A stretch of 64,000 nucleotides of DNA from Bradyrhizobiaceae bacterium (GTDB taxonomy: Bacteria > Pseudomonadota > Alphaproteobacteria > Rhizobiales > Xanthobacteraceae), in assembly GCA_020853885.1 (NCBI GenBank), contig JADYXZ010000019.1:434001-498000 (forward strand). The letters are read 5' to 3'. The position numbers and the translations under genes were made by a program. Below the pieces are notes generated by a model, which was given only the letters and a program-made list of their open reading frames with translations, was not told where the DNA came from and made no database searches. Positions 26,516 through 35,308 of the stretch are shown here, piece by piece; position 1 is the first letter of the stretch, and each line of letters starts with the position of its first letter.

Positions 26516-26790
26516 CCCGCTACTGGTTCAAACCGAAACGCTACGGCTATGGCGCGACGCCCGTCACCTGGGAAGGCTGGGCGGTCACGTTTGCCTTTGC
26601 CGCTTTCATCATCGGCATGAGCGTTTGGCGGCTGCGGAGCGGAGTGCCGGCCGGTGAGGAATGGTTCTACTGGCTTGCCGCCGTGCTCGCGGCGGCGGTC
26701 GCGCTCGTCGTTGTCAGCTACTGGAAGACCGACGGCGCCTGGCGCTGGCAGTGGGGCGCGGGCTCAAACTCCAATTTAGGACGCGAGTGA
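26512..26790 (+). CDS. small two-helix membrane protein inside the SUF operon
   Basis: 92 residues with two membrane helices (WAVTFAFAAFIIGMSVW near 23-40 and WLAAVLAAAVALVVVSYW near 54-72) and a tryptophan-rich tail ending GAWRWQWG. The N-terminus YWFKPKRYGYGATP with the start ATG overlapping the cupin stop shows coupling. I do not recognise the family beyond similarity to small uncharacterised alphaproteobacterial proteins of this YWFKPKxYGYG type. sufC starts 6 bases after its stop. It could anchor the cupin at the membrane, which is speculation. Confidence 0.75.
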   Translation: MTRYWFKPKRYGYGATPVTWEGWAVTFAFAAFIIGMSVWRLRSGVPAGEEWFYWLAAVLAAAVALVVVSYWKTDGAWRWQWGAGSNSNLGRE

Positions 26791-26796
26791 AACGAA

Positions 26797-27546
26797 ATGT
26801 TGGAAATCAAGAACCTCCATGTAGAGGTCGCCGACCGGAAGATCCTGCAGGGTTTCAACCTCAAGGTTGGGCCGGGACAGGTGCATGCCATCATGGGCCC
26901 GAACGGCTCCGGCAAGTCGACGCTCGCCTATATGCTGGCGGGCAAGCCCGGCTACAGGATCACTGACGGCTCGGTGACGTTCGACGGTGAAGACATCCTC
27001 GAGCTTGCGCCCGACGAACGCGCAGCCAAGGGCATCTTCCTCGCATTCCAGTACCCGATGGAAATACCCGGCGTTGCGAGCATGGTGTTCCTGCGCACGG
27101 CGCTGAATGCGGTGCGCAAGCGCCGCGGCGAGCCCGAACTCTCGACACCGGATTTCCTCCGGCTCGTGCGCGAGAAGGCGAAGGACCTCGGCATCGACCA
27201 GGAAATGCTGAAGCGCGCGGTGAACGTCGGCTTTTCCGGCGGCGAGAAGAAGCGCAACGAAATCCTGCAGATGTCGCTGCTCGAGCCCAAGCTCTGCGTG
27301 CTCGACGAGACCGACTCCGGTCTCGACATCGATGCGCTCAAGGTCGTCGCTGACGGCGTCAATCGCCTGCGCTCGCCGAGCCGCTCCATGATCGTGATCA
27401 CGCACTATCAGCGGCTCCTCGACTACATCGTGCCCGACTTCGTGCACGTTATGGCGAAGGGCCGCATCGTCCGCTGCGGCGGACCAGACCTCGCCCGCGA
27501 GCTGGAAGAGCGCGGATACGCGGCGATCGAAGCGGAAGCGGCTTGA
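26797..27546 (+). CDS. sufC: Fe-S cluster assembly ATPase SufC
   Basis: 249-residue ABC-type ATPase of the SufBC2D complex. Walker A GPNGSGKST (about residue 34), signature FSGGEKKR (about 146, the SufC-typical form), and Walker B CVLDETDSGLD (about 168) are intact. It powers conformational change during cluster assembly. It follows the small membrane-protein gene by 6 bases and precedes sufD by about 10 bases, consistent with a single operon. Confidence 0.97.
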   Translation: MLEIKNLHVEVADRKILQGFNLKVGPGQVHAIMGPNGSGKSTLAYMLAGKPGYRITDGSVTFDGEDILELAPDERAAKGIFLAFQYPMEIPGVASMVFLRTALNAVRKRRGEPELSTPDFLRLVREKAKDLGIDQEMLKRAVNVGFSGGEKKRNEILQMSLLEPKLCVLDETDSGLDIDALKVVADGVNRLRSPSRSMIVITHYQRLLDYIVPDFVHVMAKGRIVRCGGPDLARELEERGYAAIEAEAA

Positions 27547-27556
27547 GGTGGACGCA

Positions 27557-28894
27557 ATGAACGCGGACATCCGCCCGATCCGCACCGCCGCCGAGCAGGC
27601 GCTCGCGACGGCTTATGAGGACACGAAATCGCGCCTGCCCGGCGGCCCCGAGATCGCCCGCCTGCGCGACCGCGCGTTCTCCGCCTTCGCCGACAGCGGG
27701 CTGCCGACCCGACGCGTCGAGGAATGGAAATACACCGATCTCCGCACGCTCCTGCGCGAGGCCGCGCCGCTCGCGGGTCCGCCCGACGCGGGCGCGATCG
27801 CCCGCGCGAAGGAAACCGTTTCGCTGCCCGTTCCGAACCTGCGGCAGATCACCCTCGTCAACGGCTCGTTTGTCCCCGAGCTGTCCGATCTGGGCGATCT
27901 CGAGAAGAAGCTGACCATCCTGCCGCTCGCCAGGGCGCTGGCGGAAAAGCATCCGCTCGCCGGCATGATCGGCAAGCTCCGGCCCGAGACCCACAACGCC
28001 ACGCTCGCGCTCAATACGGCGTTCCTGAACGACGGCGTCCTGATCGAGGTGGGCGAGGGCGCCGTGCTCGAACGTCCGATCTATCTCCGGCATGTCTTCG
28101 CAGGCGGCACGGTAGCGGCCGCCTTCGCCCGCAGTCTGGTGGTGCTCGGCCGCGCCGCCGCCGCGACCCTTGTGGAGAGCTTTGAAGGTCCGGCCGAGGT
28201 GGCCTATCAGCGTAATGCAGTGACGGAACTGCACGTCGCCGACCGCGCGAACCTCTCCTTCGTTCGTCTGCAGGCGGAAGGCGAAAGCGCGCTGCACATT
28301 TCTTCGCTGCTCACCGAGATCGCTGGAGGCGCGGAGCTCTCGTTTGCCGCACTGACGCTCGGCGCAGCGGTCTCTCGTCAGAACGTGAGCCTGCACCTCG
28401 CCGGCGAGCACACGCAGATCAATCTTGCCGGCGCGACGCTGCTGCGTGGCCGCCAGCATGCCGACAACACCCTCGTGCTCGATCATGCCGTGCCTAATTG
28501 CACGAGCCGCGTGACCTTCCGTAGCGTGCTCGACGATACGAGCCGCGGCGTCGTGCAGGGCCGCATTGTCGTCCGCCCCGATGCGCAGAAGACCGACGCC
28601 CGCATGTCGCTCGGCTCCCTTCTCCTTGCCGAAGGCGCCGAGGCCGACCAGAAGCCGGAGCTCGAGATTTTCGCCGACGACGTGCAGTGCGCGCACGGCG
28701 CGACGTCCGGCGCCCTAGACGAGCAGTTGCTGTTCTATCTCCTGGCGCGCGGCATTCCGCGCAAGCAGGCCGAGGCGCTGCTCATTCAGGCGTTCTTCGG
28801 CGCCGCGCTAGAGCAGGTCCGCCACGAGGGCTTGCGCGAGGCATTGATCGATCGGGCCGGCAAGTGGCTCGAACTGCGGGAGCGCGCATCGTGA
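27557..28894 (+). CDS. sufD: Fe-S cluster assembly protein SufD
   Basis: 445 residues, the SufB paralogue in the SufBC2D scaffold. The N-terminal RRVEEWKYTDLRTLL motif (WKYTD is typical), the beta-helix core and the C-terminal ARGIPRKQAEALLIQAFFG match SufD. The ATG at 27557 is chosen over a GTG at 27548 because GAGGTGG lies 6 bases upstream of it. The stop overlaps the GTG start of sufS (GTGA at 28891-28894). Confidence 0.95.
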   Translation: MNADIRPIRTAAEQALATAYEDTKSRLPGGPEIARLRDRAFSAFADSGLPTRRVEEWKYTDLRTLLREAAPLAGPPDAGAIARAKETVSLPVPNLRQITLVNGSFVPELSDLGDLEKKLTILPLARALAEKHPLAGMIGKLRPETHNATLALNTAFLNDGVLIEVGEGAVLERPIYLRHVFAGGTVAAAFARSLVVLGRAAAATLVESFEGPAEVAYQRNAVTELHVADRANLSFVRLQAEGESALHISSLLTEIAGGAELSFAALTLGAAVSRQNVSLHLAGEHTQINLAGATLLRGRQHADNTLVLDHAVPNCTSRVTFRSVLDDTSRGVVQGRIVVRPDAQKTDARMSLGSLLLAEGAEADQKPELEIFADDVQCAHGATSGALDEQLLFYLLARGIPRKQAEALLIQAFFGAALEQVRHEGLREALIDRAGKWLELRERAS

Positions 28895-30144
28895 GTGAAT
28901 GGCTGCACCCGGCGGTGAAGGACGGCGGCTATGATGTCGCGCGGGTGCGTGCCGATTTTCCGATCCTGTCGCGCGAGGTTTACGGCAAGCCGCTTGTCTA
29001 TCTGGACAATGCCGCTTCCGCGCAGAAGCCGCGCGCCGTGCTCGACCGCATGCGCGAGGTGTACGAGAAGGAATACGCCAACGTCCATCGCGGACTGCAC
29101 TTCCTCGCCAATGCCGCGACCGAGGCTTACGAGAATGCGCGCGAGACCGTGCGCGGCTTCCTGAACGCGGGTTCTGCGACAGAGATCATTTTTACCCGGA
29201 ACGCCACCGAGGCGATCAACTTGGTCGCCTCCTCGTTCGGCCTCGCCAAGATCCGCGAAGGCGACGAGATCATCCTCTCGATCCTCGAGCATCACTCCAA
29301 CATCGTACCGTGGCATTTTCATCGCGAACGCAAGGGCGCGGTGATCAGGTGGGCGCCGGTCGACGACGACGGCAATTTCCTCATCGAGGAGTTCGAGAAG
29401 CTCTTCACGCCGCGCACGAAGATCGTCGCGATCACCCACATGTCGAATGCGCTCGGCACCATCGTGCCGGTGAAGGACGTGGTGCGGATCGCGCACGCGC
29501 ACAACGTGCCGGTGCTGATCGACGGCAGCCAGGCGGCGGTGCATCTCGGCGTCGACGTGCAGGACCTCGACTGCGATTTCTACGTCTTCACCGGCCACAA
29601 GCTCTATGGCCCGTCCGGCATCGGCGCGCTCTACGCGAAGCAGAAGTGGCTGGAGGAACTGCCGCCATACACCGGCGGCGGCGAGATGATCCGCGAAGTG
29701 ACGCAAGACGTCGTCACCTACGGCGATCCGCCCTACAAGTTCGAGGCCGGCACCCCGGCGATCGTGCCCGCGATCGGCCTTGCCTCCGCCATCGACTACG
29801 TCCGCTCCCTCGGCAAGACGCGCATCCATGCGCACGAGGCTGCGCTCCTGAAACTTGCGACTGACCGTCTCTCCCGCATCAACAGTCTGCGTATCCTCGG
29901 GCAGCCAGCCGAGAAGGGCGCGATCATCTCCTTCGAAATGAAGGGGGCGCACCCGCACGACATCGCGACCGTGATCGACCGCGCCGGCGTGGCCGTCCGG
30001 GCCGGAACCCACTGCGCCCTGCCGCTCTTGAACCGCTTCGGCGCCACCGCCACATGCAGGGCGTCGTTCGCGCTGTATAATACGACCGAGGAGATCGACA
30101 TTCTTGCCGAGGCGTTGCTGAAAGCGCAGGATTTGTTCGCATGA
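28891..30144 (+). CDS. sufS: cysteine desulfurase SufS (class II)
   Basis: 417 residues. PLP enzyme delivering sulfur to the SUF scaffold. PLP lysine in TGHKLYGPSGIG (about residue 235) and active-site cysteine in GTHCALPLL (about 374) are clear. The start is GTG at 28891, overlapping the sufD stop, so the gene is coupled. No sufE or sufU gene is present nearby, so its sulfur-transfer partner must lie elsewhere. The ATGA overlap with the next gene continues the operon. Confidence 0.96.
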   Translation: MSEWLHPAVKDGGYDVARVRADFPILSREVYGKPLVYLDNAASAQKPRAVLDRMREVYEKEYANVHRGLHFLANAATEAYENARETVRGFLNAGSATEIIFTRNATEAINLVASSFGLAKIREGDEIILSILEHHSNIVPWHFHRERKGAVIRWAPVDDDGNFLIEEFEKLFTPRTKIVAITHMSNALGTIVPVKDVVRIAHAHNVPVLIDGSQAAVHLGVDVQDLDCDFYVFTGHKLYGPSGIGALYAKQKWLEELPPYTGGGEMIREVTQDVVTYGDPPYKFEAGTPAIVPAIGLASAIDYVRSLGKTRIHAHEAALLKLATDRLSRINSLRILGQPAEKGAIISFEMKGAHPHDIATVIDRAGVAVRAGTHCALPLLNRFGATATCRASFALYNTTEEIDILAEALLKAQDLFA

Positions 30145-30527
30145 ATGACGTGAAAACCAACGCCGGCACGGAGCCGGAGTCGAACCTGCCGAAGTTCGAG
30201 TCGGCCATTCCGCCGGAGGAACTCGCGCGCCTCACCGACGACATCATCGGGGGATTGAAGACGGTTTACGACCCCGAGATCCCCGTCGACATCTACGAGC
30301 TCGGCCTGATCTACAAGGTCGATATCGCCGACGACCGGTCGGTCACCGTCGACATGACGCTGACCTCGCCCAATTGTCCGGCTGCCGTGGAACTGCCGGG
30401 CATGGTCGAGAACGCGATCTCGTCCGTGCAGGGCGTAGGAACAGTGAAGATCAATATCGTGTTCGACCCTCCCTGGGATCAAAGCCGCATGTCGGAGGAA
30501 GCCCGGCTCTCACTGAACCTGTGGTGA
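30141..30527 (+). CDS. sufT: SUF-associated DUF59/MIP18 family protein (SufT)
   Basis: 128 residues. The DUF59 (MIP18/PaaD-like) core DPEIPVDIYELGLIY (about 43-58) and the TSPNCPAAVELP segment (Cys near 76) are present. SufT acts in maturation of Fe-S proteins under high demand. The N-terminal extension of about 30 residues is acidic and typical of alphaproteobacterial SufT. It is the last gene clearly coupled by overlap in the operon. Confidence 0.93.
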   Translation: MNDVKTNAGTEPESNLPKFESAIPPEELARLTDDIIGGLKTVYDPEIPVDIYELGLIYKVDIADDRSVTVDMTLTSPNCPAAVELPGMVENAISSVQGVGTVKINIVFDPPWDQSRMSEEARLSLNLW

Positions 30528-30595
30528 GCGTTTCGGCGCACGATTTACGCGCTATGAGAGTCGTCCGATTCGCTGTTCGACCCCCGGAGATTCTC

Positions 30596-30928
30596 ATGAA
30601 GACTTGTGCGGCCGCCCTGGCCACGACTGTCGCATTGGTTGCGGTCATCCCGCTTGCCGCGGCGCAGAGCCAGTGCAAGGACGGCACCCGCGCGACCCTG
30701 TCCGGAACCATTCAAAAGCTCGAACGCGCGGAACCCGAGCCCGACGCCCGCATCTGGATGATCACGCCTGCCGCCACCCCGAAGGGCGCCTGCCTGGTGA
30801 AACAGATCTGGGGCCGCGGCCAGCCGCCGGCGAGCTGCACGGCCGGCAAAGGGTTCAGCGCCACGGGCAAGGTGGCCGACGCCGAGTCGCTCTGGCTGCT
30901 TTACGCAGACACGGTCACTTGCAAGTAA
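30596..30928 (+). CDS. secreted hypothetical protein
   Basis: 110 residues: a Sec signal peptide (MKTCAAALATTVALVAVIPLAAAQ) and then a short exported domain with four cysteines (SQCKD, GACL, ASCT, VTCK) that could form two disulfides, around GTRATLSGTIQKLER and GFSATGKVADAESLW, which suggests an OB-type beta-barrel. I do not recognise the family. It lies between sufT and the A-type carrier gene, 68 bases after sufT, and may be a late insertion in the SUF locus. The ATG at 30596 follows GGAGATTCTC. Confidence 0.68.
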   Translation: MKTCAAALATTVALVAVIPLAAAQSQCKDGTRATLSGTIQKLERAEPEPDARIWMITPAATPKGACLVKQIWGRGQPPASCTAGKGFSATGKVADAESLWLLYADTVTCK

Positions 30929-31020
30929 CCGCGAATGGCAGGATTGCGTCAGGCTCCTGTTCACCCCATGTTGAATTGTGTAATTTTATAGTTGGCTTAG
31001 CCGGAGAGACCGAGAGCGCC

Positions 31021-31407
31021 ATGGCCCAAGCCCGCCCCAAGCCCGCCGTCCTGAGCGTCACCGACGCGGCCGCCGCGCGCATCCGCGAGATTCTCGCGCG
31101 CGCCGACAAGCCGGTTGCGGGCGTGCGCCTCGGCATCAAGAAGGGCGGCTGCGCGGGCATGACCTACACGATGGACATCGCCGAAACGGCGGCCAAGGGC
31201 GACGAGGTCGTCGAGACCAAGGGCGTGCGCGTGCTGGTCGATCCGGCCGCGATCCTGTTCGTCCTCGGCACCGAAATGGACTTCACGGTCGACAAGCTCT
31301 CCGCGCACTTCGTCTTCCGCAACCCGAACGAGACCTCGGCTTGCGGCTGCGGCGAGTCCGTGACGCTCGCGCCCGCCAGCCTCGATCAGGCCGGCACCCG
31401 CGCCTGA
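31021..31407 (+). CDS. sufA: A-type iron-sulfur carrier (SufA/IscA/HesB family)
   Basis: 128 residues. The three conserved cysteines are present: C44 in KKGGCAGMTY and C108/C110 in SACGCGES, matching the C-x63-C-x-C pattern. A-type carriers receive clusters from the scaffold and hand them to targets. It closes the SUF locus after the secreted protein gene. The final residues (LAPASLDQAGTRA) are a non-conserved tail. The symbol sufA is based on location; ErpA/IscA cannot be separated from it by motif alone. Confidence 0.92.
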   Translation: MAQARPKPAVLSVTDAAAARIREILARADKPVAGVRLGIKKGGCAGMTYTMDIAETAAKGDEVVETKGVRVLVDPAAILFVLGTEMDFTVDKLSAHFVFRNPNETSACGCGESVTLAPASLDQAGTRA

Positions 31408-31410
31408 TCC

Positions 31411-31805
31411 GTGGCGCTGGAAGATCCCGAGTACGTCAAGGAACTGTTCGCCGGCTTCGGACCCGTTTCGTGCGCCGCATGTTCGGCGGCGCGGGCGTCT
31501 TCGCCGACGGCCTGATGATCGCGCTGATCGCCTATGGCGAACTGTTCCTCAAGGCGGACGGGCAGACGATCCCCGCGTTTCAGGCGGAAGGCACGAGCCC
31601 CTTCGAATACGGCGCCAAAGGCCGCCGTGTGATCATGTCATACTGGAGAATGCCCGAGCGGCTATTCGACGATCAGGATGAACTGGCGCAATGGGCGCGT
31701 GACGCGTTCCGCGCAGCGCAACGCTCGGCGGCCAAGCCAGCCAAGCGCAAATCACATCCAAAGGCCGGCAAGCCGGAAAAGGGGAAAAAGGCGAAGCAGC
31801 GCTAG
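31411..31805 (+). pseudogene. TfoX N-terminal domain protein, frameshifted
   Basis: Small TfoX-N protein (about 131 codons). From the GTG at 31411 the frame reads VALEDPEYVKELFAGFGPVS and then runs into nonsense (CAACSAA), while the expected continuation VRRMFGGAGVFADG is present in the next frame, beginning with g31470. One base (probably G after TCG at 31470) is missing relative to the family. After the shift the protein is intact to a lysine-rich tail ending at 31805. TfoX-N proteins relate to competence control in gammaproteobacteria; in alphaproteobacteria the role is unknown. Genuine decay and base-call error are both possible. Confidence 0.78.
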
Positions 31806-31810
31806 GGCCG

Positions 31811-32881
31811 TTAAGCGACCTGCACTTCTTCCTGTTCCTGGGCGTCCTGTTCGATCGCCGTCTCGGCGACCACGCAGTTGCGGCCCGCGCGCTTGGCCGC
31901 ATAGAGGCAGGCATCGGCGCGCTCGAGCAGCGACGCCACGCTGTCGCCGCGCCGCCAGGCCGCGACCCCGAGCGAGATCGTCACGCGGCCGAGCGTCTCG
32001 CCGGTGGAGCGCCGCATCAGTTCCTTGCTCATGACGGTGCGGCGGATCTGGTCCGCGACCGTGACCGCGGCCATCAGCGCCGTCTTCGGCAGCAGCACCA
32101 CGAATTCCTCGCCGCCATAGCGGGCAGCGACGTCCTTTCCCTTCACGTTATACTTGAGCGCCATCGCCACCAGCCGCAGCACCTGGTCACCCGTCAGATG
32201 GCCGTAGGTGTCGTTGAACTTCTTGAAGTGGTCGATGTCGGTGAGGATCAGGGAGAGCGGCTGGTCGGTCGCCTCGCACTCGACGACGAGCTGTTTGATC
32301 GATTCCTCGAAGAATTTCCGGTTGGCGAGCGTCGTCAGCGGGTCGGTAAGGGACTCGGTCCGCACGACCTCCAGGTTCTCTTGTAGGACGTTGATCTCTT
32401 CGCGCGAGTCGACCAGCCGCTTCTGCAGCGTCTGGTTCGCCTCTTCGACTTCCTTGGTCGCCTTGACGAGCGTTTCCACGATGAACCGTAGCTGATCCCG
32501 GTCGCTCGACGTGATGATCTGCTGCTGCGCGCCGGCGAGGGAACGCGAGAACCCGCTCGATGAATCGATCGCACTTTCGATCACCGACATCACCTGGTCG
32601 ATCTCGCCGATGATGCGCGAACCCACCTCGTCGATACGCTCACTGAAGCGCATGGGCGAGAGATGGCGGTCATAGATTTTCGAAAGATCGTCCTCGCCGA
32701 GCTGCCCTTCGCGGACGAGCGTTTCGTTGATCGCCTGGTTGAGTTCCTGGTTGTGGCCGGTCGCGTAGGCGTACCAGATCTCGAAATTGCGCGGGGTCGC
32801 GGCCTGTTTCAGCGCCTTGATCTGGCCAAGGGCTGTCTCCGCGAATGCGATCGTGCGCGCGTGTTCGTCGTGATCGATCAT
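31811..32881 (-). CDS. GGDEF diguanylate cyclase
   Basis: 356 residues. The N-terminal half (residues 1-180) is a soluble helical sensor-like region (NFEIWYAYATGHNQELNQ; a long helix with QQQIITSSDRDQL and EEANQTLQKRLVDSREEINVLQENLE as coiled coil). The C-terminal GGDEF domain has DPLTTLANRKFF, TDIDHFKKFNDTYGHLTGD and the active-site RYGGEEFVVLLP, so c-di-GMP synthesis looks possible. Starts at ATG 32881; an in-frame ATG at 32938 exists, without a clear ribosome binding site. It is convergent with the frameshifted TfoX gene. Confidence 0.88.
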   Translation of the reverse strand: MIDHDEHARTIAFAETALGQIKALKQAATPRNFEIWYAYATGHNQELNQAINETLVREGQLGEDDLSKIYDRHLSPMRFSERIDEVGSRIIGEIDQVMSVIESAIDSSSGFSRSLAGAQQQIITSSDRDQLRFIVETLVKATKEVEEANQTLQKRLVDSREEINVLQENLEVVRTESLTDPLTTLANRKFFEESIKQLVVECEATDQPLSLILTDIDHFKKFNDTYGHLTGDQVLRLVAMALKYNVKGKDVAARYGGEEFVVLLPKTALMAAVTVADQIRRTVMSKELMRRSTGETLGRVTISLGVAAWRRGDSVASLLERADACLYAAKRAGRNCVVAETAIEQDAQEQEEVQVA

Positions 32882-33012
32882 GCCCGCCAGCGCCAAACGC
32901 GTTCGGACCTGCCTCGCAGTTCCGAATCCGCGCCCCATCCAAACCGATGGAAAGACTAGGGTGGGGTGGTGAAGGAGCCGTAAACTTGTTGGCGCTGCCG
33001 GGGCTTAGGAGG

Positions 33013-34329
33013 TCAGCCGGCCTTGACCGGCACCGGGCGAAGGAGAAAAGCCGGCAAATGCGCGGTCGATTCCGCCTGCGGCTGCGGGCGGCTCGGTTCG
33101 ACCTTGCGCGGCTGTGGCCGCTGGCCGTCCCGCCGGTCGGACCGCTCGGGGCGAGCCGGCGCCGGACGGGCCTCCCGCCGGCCGGCCGTGGCCTCGCGGC
33201 CCTCGGGAGCATGCGCCTGCCGCGGGATCTTCTGGCCGATCAGCTTCTCGATCGCGGCAAGCGATTTGCCGTCCTCGGGGGCCGCGATCGTGATCGCGGT
33301 CCCGCTGCGTCCGGCGCGGCCGGTGCGGCCGATCCGGTGCACGTAGTCCTCGGCGTGGTGCGGCACGTCGAAATTGAACACATGGCTCACATCGGGGATG
33401 TCGAGCCCGCGGGCCGCCACGTCGCTCGCGATCAGGAGCTTGATCTCGCCGTTGCGGAACGCATCGAGCGCATTCATGCGCGAGCGCTGATCCATGTCGC
33501 CGTGCAGCGCGATTGCCGAAAAGCCGTGCTTCACCAGCGAGCGATGCAGCTTTGCGACCTCCGTCTTGCGGTTGCAGAAGATGATGCCGTTCTTCACGCC
33601 CTCGTCGTCGCGGATGAGCCGGCGCAGCACCTCGCGCTTCTTCGCGGGATCGGCAGCGGAGGAAACGAGCATCTGCGTGACATTGGCTGCAGTCGTTGCC
33701 GGCCGCGCGACTTCGACCGTGACCGGATTGTGCAGGAACTGCCCCACGAGCCGCTGGATTTCCGGCGGCATGGTGGCGGAGAAGAACAGCGTCTGGCGGG
33801 TGAAGGGAACGAGCTTGCAGATGCGCTCGATGTCCGGAATGAACCCCATGTCGAGCATGCGGTCCGCCTCGTCGATGACGAGGATTTCGATGCCGGAAAG
33901 CAAAAGCCGCCCGCGTTCGAAATGGTCGAGCAGGCGGCCCGGTGTGGCGATCAGAACGTCCACGCCGCGCGTGAGCTTCATGTCCTGATCGTCGAACGAG
34001 ACGCCGCCGATCAGCAGCGCGACGTTGAGCTTGTGGTTCTTGCCGTACTTCTCGAAGGCCTCCACGACCTGCGCCGCGAGCTCGCGCGTCGGCTCCAGGA
34101 TCAGCGTTCGCGGCATGCGCGCCCGCGCGCGGCCTTTTTCCAGGATCGTCAGCATCGGCAGCGTGAAGGCGGCCGTCTTGCCGGTGCCGGTCTGCGCAAT
34201 GCCGAGGACGTCACGGCGCGCAAGGACGTGCGGAATAGCCTGTTCCTGAATGGGGGTAGGGGTCGTATAGCCGGAGGCGGCGACGGCGGCTTGCACCTTG
34301 TCGCTCAGCCCGAGTTGGTCAAATGACAT
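33013..34329 (-). CDS. rhlE: DEAD-box RNA helicase, RhlE-like
   Basis: 438 residues. Q motif and N-terminus (SFDQLGLS, YTTPTPIQEQAIP), Walker A AQTGTGKT (about 47), the DEAD motif VIDEADRMLDMGF (about 153), SAT, and C-terminal motifs ARGLDIP and HRIGRTGRAG are present. The final 70 residues are basic and proline/arginine rich (ARPERSDRRDGQRPQ), typical of RhlE proteins that unwind RNA in ribosome assembly or cold adaptation; cspA lies 1.7 kb away. The symbol is by family resemblance. Confidence 0.92.
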   Translation of the reverse strand: MSFDQLGLSDKVQAAVAASGYTTPTPIQEQAIPHVLARRDVLGIAQTGTGKTAAFTLPMLTILEKGRARARMPRTLILEPTRELAAQVVEAFEKYGKNHKLNVALLIGGVSFDDQDMKLTRGVDVLIATPGRLLDHFERGRLLLSGIEILVIDEADRMLDMGFIPDIERICKLVPFTRQTLFFSATMPPEIQRLVGQFLHNPVTVEVARPATTAANVTQMLVSSAADPAKKREVLRRLIRDDEGVKNGIIFCNRKTEVAKLHRSLVKHGFSAIALHGDMDQRSRMNALDAFRNGEIKLLIASDVAARGLDIPDVSHVFNFDVPHHAEDYVHRIGRTGRAGRSGTAITIAAPEDGKSLAAIEKLIGQKIPRQAHAPEGREATAGRREARPAPARPERSDRRDGQRPQPRKVEPSRPQPQAESTAHLPAFLLRPVPVKAG

Positions 34330-34599
34330 GTAGTTCCGAATCTCGCGCGCTCATCGCGCTGGCCTTGGGCGTTCCGCAAACCGCCGGACCCGATTGATCG
34401 CTGGCGGAAGCGTCTGTCGTCGAGGGGAGCGCCCAACAGTGATTTGCTTCGATCGACGCATCGCAACATAGGAACAAAGCTGCGGAAGTCAATGTCGAAT
34501 CACGCATATTCTGCGTGCATTTTGTGCCTGTCTCCGGGCAAGGTGAACACGGAACTGCCCCGAAGAACGTTGCATCGAGCCACCCCGTAACGGTCGAAA

Positions 34600-35301
34600 A
34601 TGTCCCATTCTCTCCCGACGCTCCTCGTCCCCGGCCTCGCGTGCTCGGCGCGCCTCTATGCGCCCCAGATCCCCGCCTTGTGGCAGCTCGGCCCCGTGAT
34701 GGTCGCCGACAACACCGCCGACGACAGCGTGGCGGGCATCGCGCGCACGATCCTGGCGAACGCGCCTCCACGTTTCCGCCTCGCCGGCCTGTCGATGGGC
34801 GGTTACATCAGCCTTGAGATCGTTCGCCAGGCGCCGGATCGCGTCGAACGGCTGGCGCTCCTCGACACTTCGGCCCGCCCCGAGACGCCCGAGCAGACGC
34901 AACGCCGCCTTCCGCTGATCAAGCTCGCCAAGGCGGGCCGGCATCTGGAGATCAACAACACGCTGTGGCCCGTGCTCGTGCATGCGAGCCGTCACGGCGA
35001 CAGGGAACTGCGCGCCACGGTCGACGCGATGATGATCGAGACCGGCGCCGAGGCCGTCGTGCGCCAGTTCCAGGCGATCATTTCCCGCGTCGACTCCCGG
35101 CCGACCCTGCCGGCGATCCGCTGCCCGACCCTGGTGATCGTCGGGGAGGGAGACCAGATCACGCCGGTGGAGTTCAACCGCGAGATCGCCGCGGGCATTC
35201 CGGGGGCCAGATTGGAAATTCTCCCCGCGTGCGGCCACCTGTCGACCCTTGAAAAACCCGACGAGGTGTCGAAGCTGCTCGTGACCTGGTTCTCGGAGTG
35301 A
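34600..35301 (+). CDS. alpha/beta hydrolase
   Basis: 233 residues with LVPGLACSARLYAPQIP (oxyanion hole), the nucleophile elbow AGLSMGGYIS (Ser near residue 66), an aspartate in VIVGEGDQITP and the histidine in PACGHLSTLEKPD. Complete catalytic triad, no signal peptide, hence a cytoplasmic esterase or lactonase of unknown substrate. It is followed after 7 bases by an isoprenylcysteine-methyltransferase-like gene, so the two are probably co-transcribed. A 270-base region separates it from the divergent helicase gene. Confidence 0.85.
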   Translation: MSHSLPTLLVPGLACSARLYAPQIPALWQLGPVMVADNTADDSVAGIARTILANAPPRFRLAGLSMGGYISLEIVRQAPDRVERLALLDTSARPETPEQTQRRLPLIKLAKAGRHLEINNTLWPVLVHASRHGDRELRATVDAMMIETGAEAVVRQFQAIISRVDSRPTLPAIRCPTLVIVGEGDQITPVEFNREIAAGIPGARLEILPACGHLSTLEKPDEVSKLLVTWFSE

Positions 35302-35308
35302 GCGGTTG

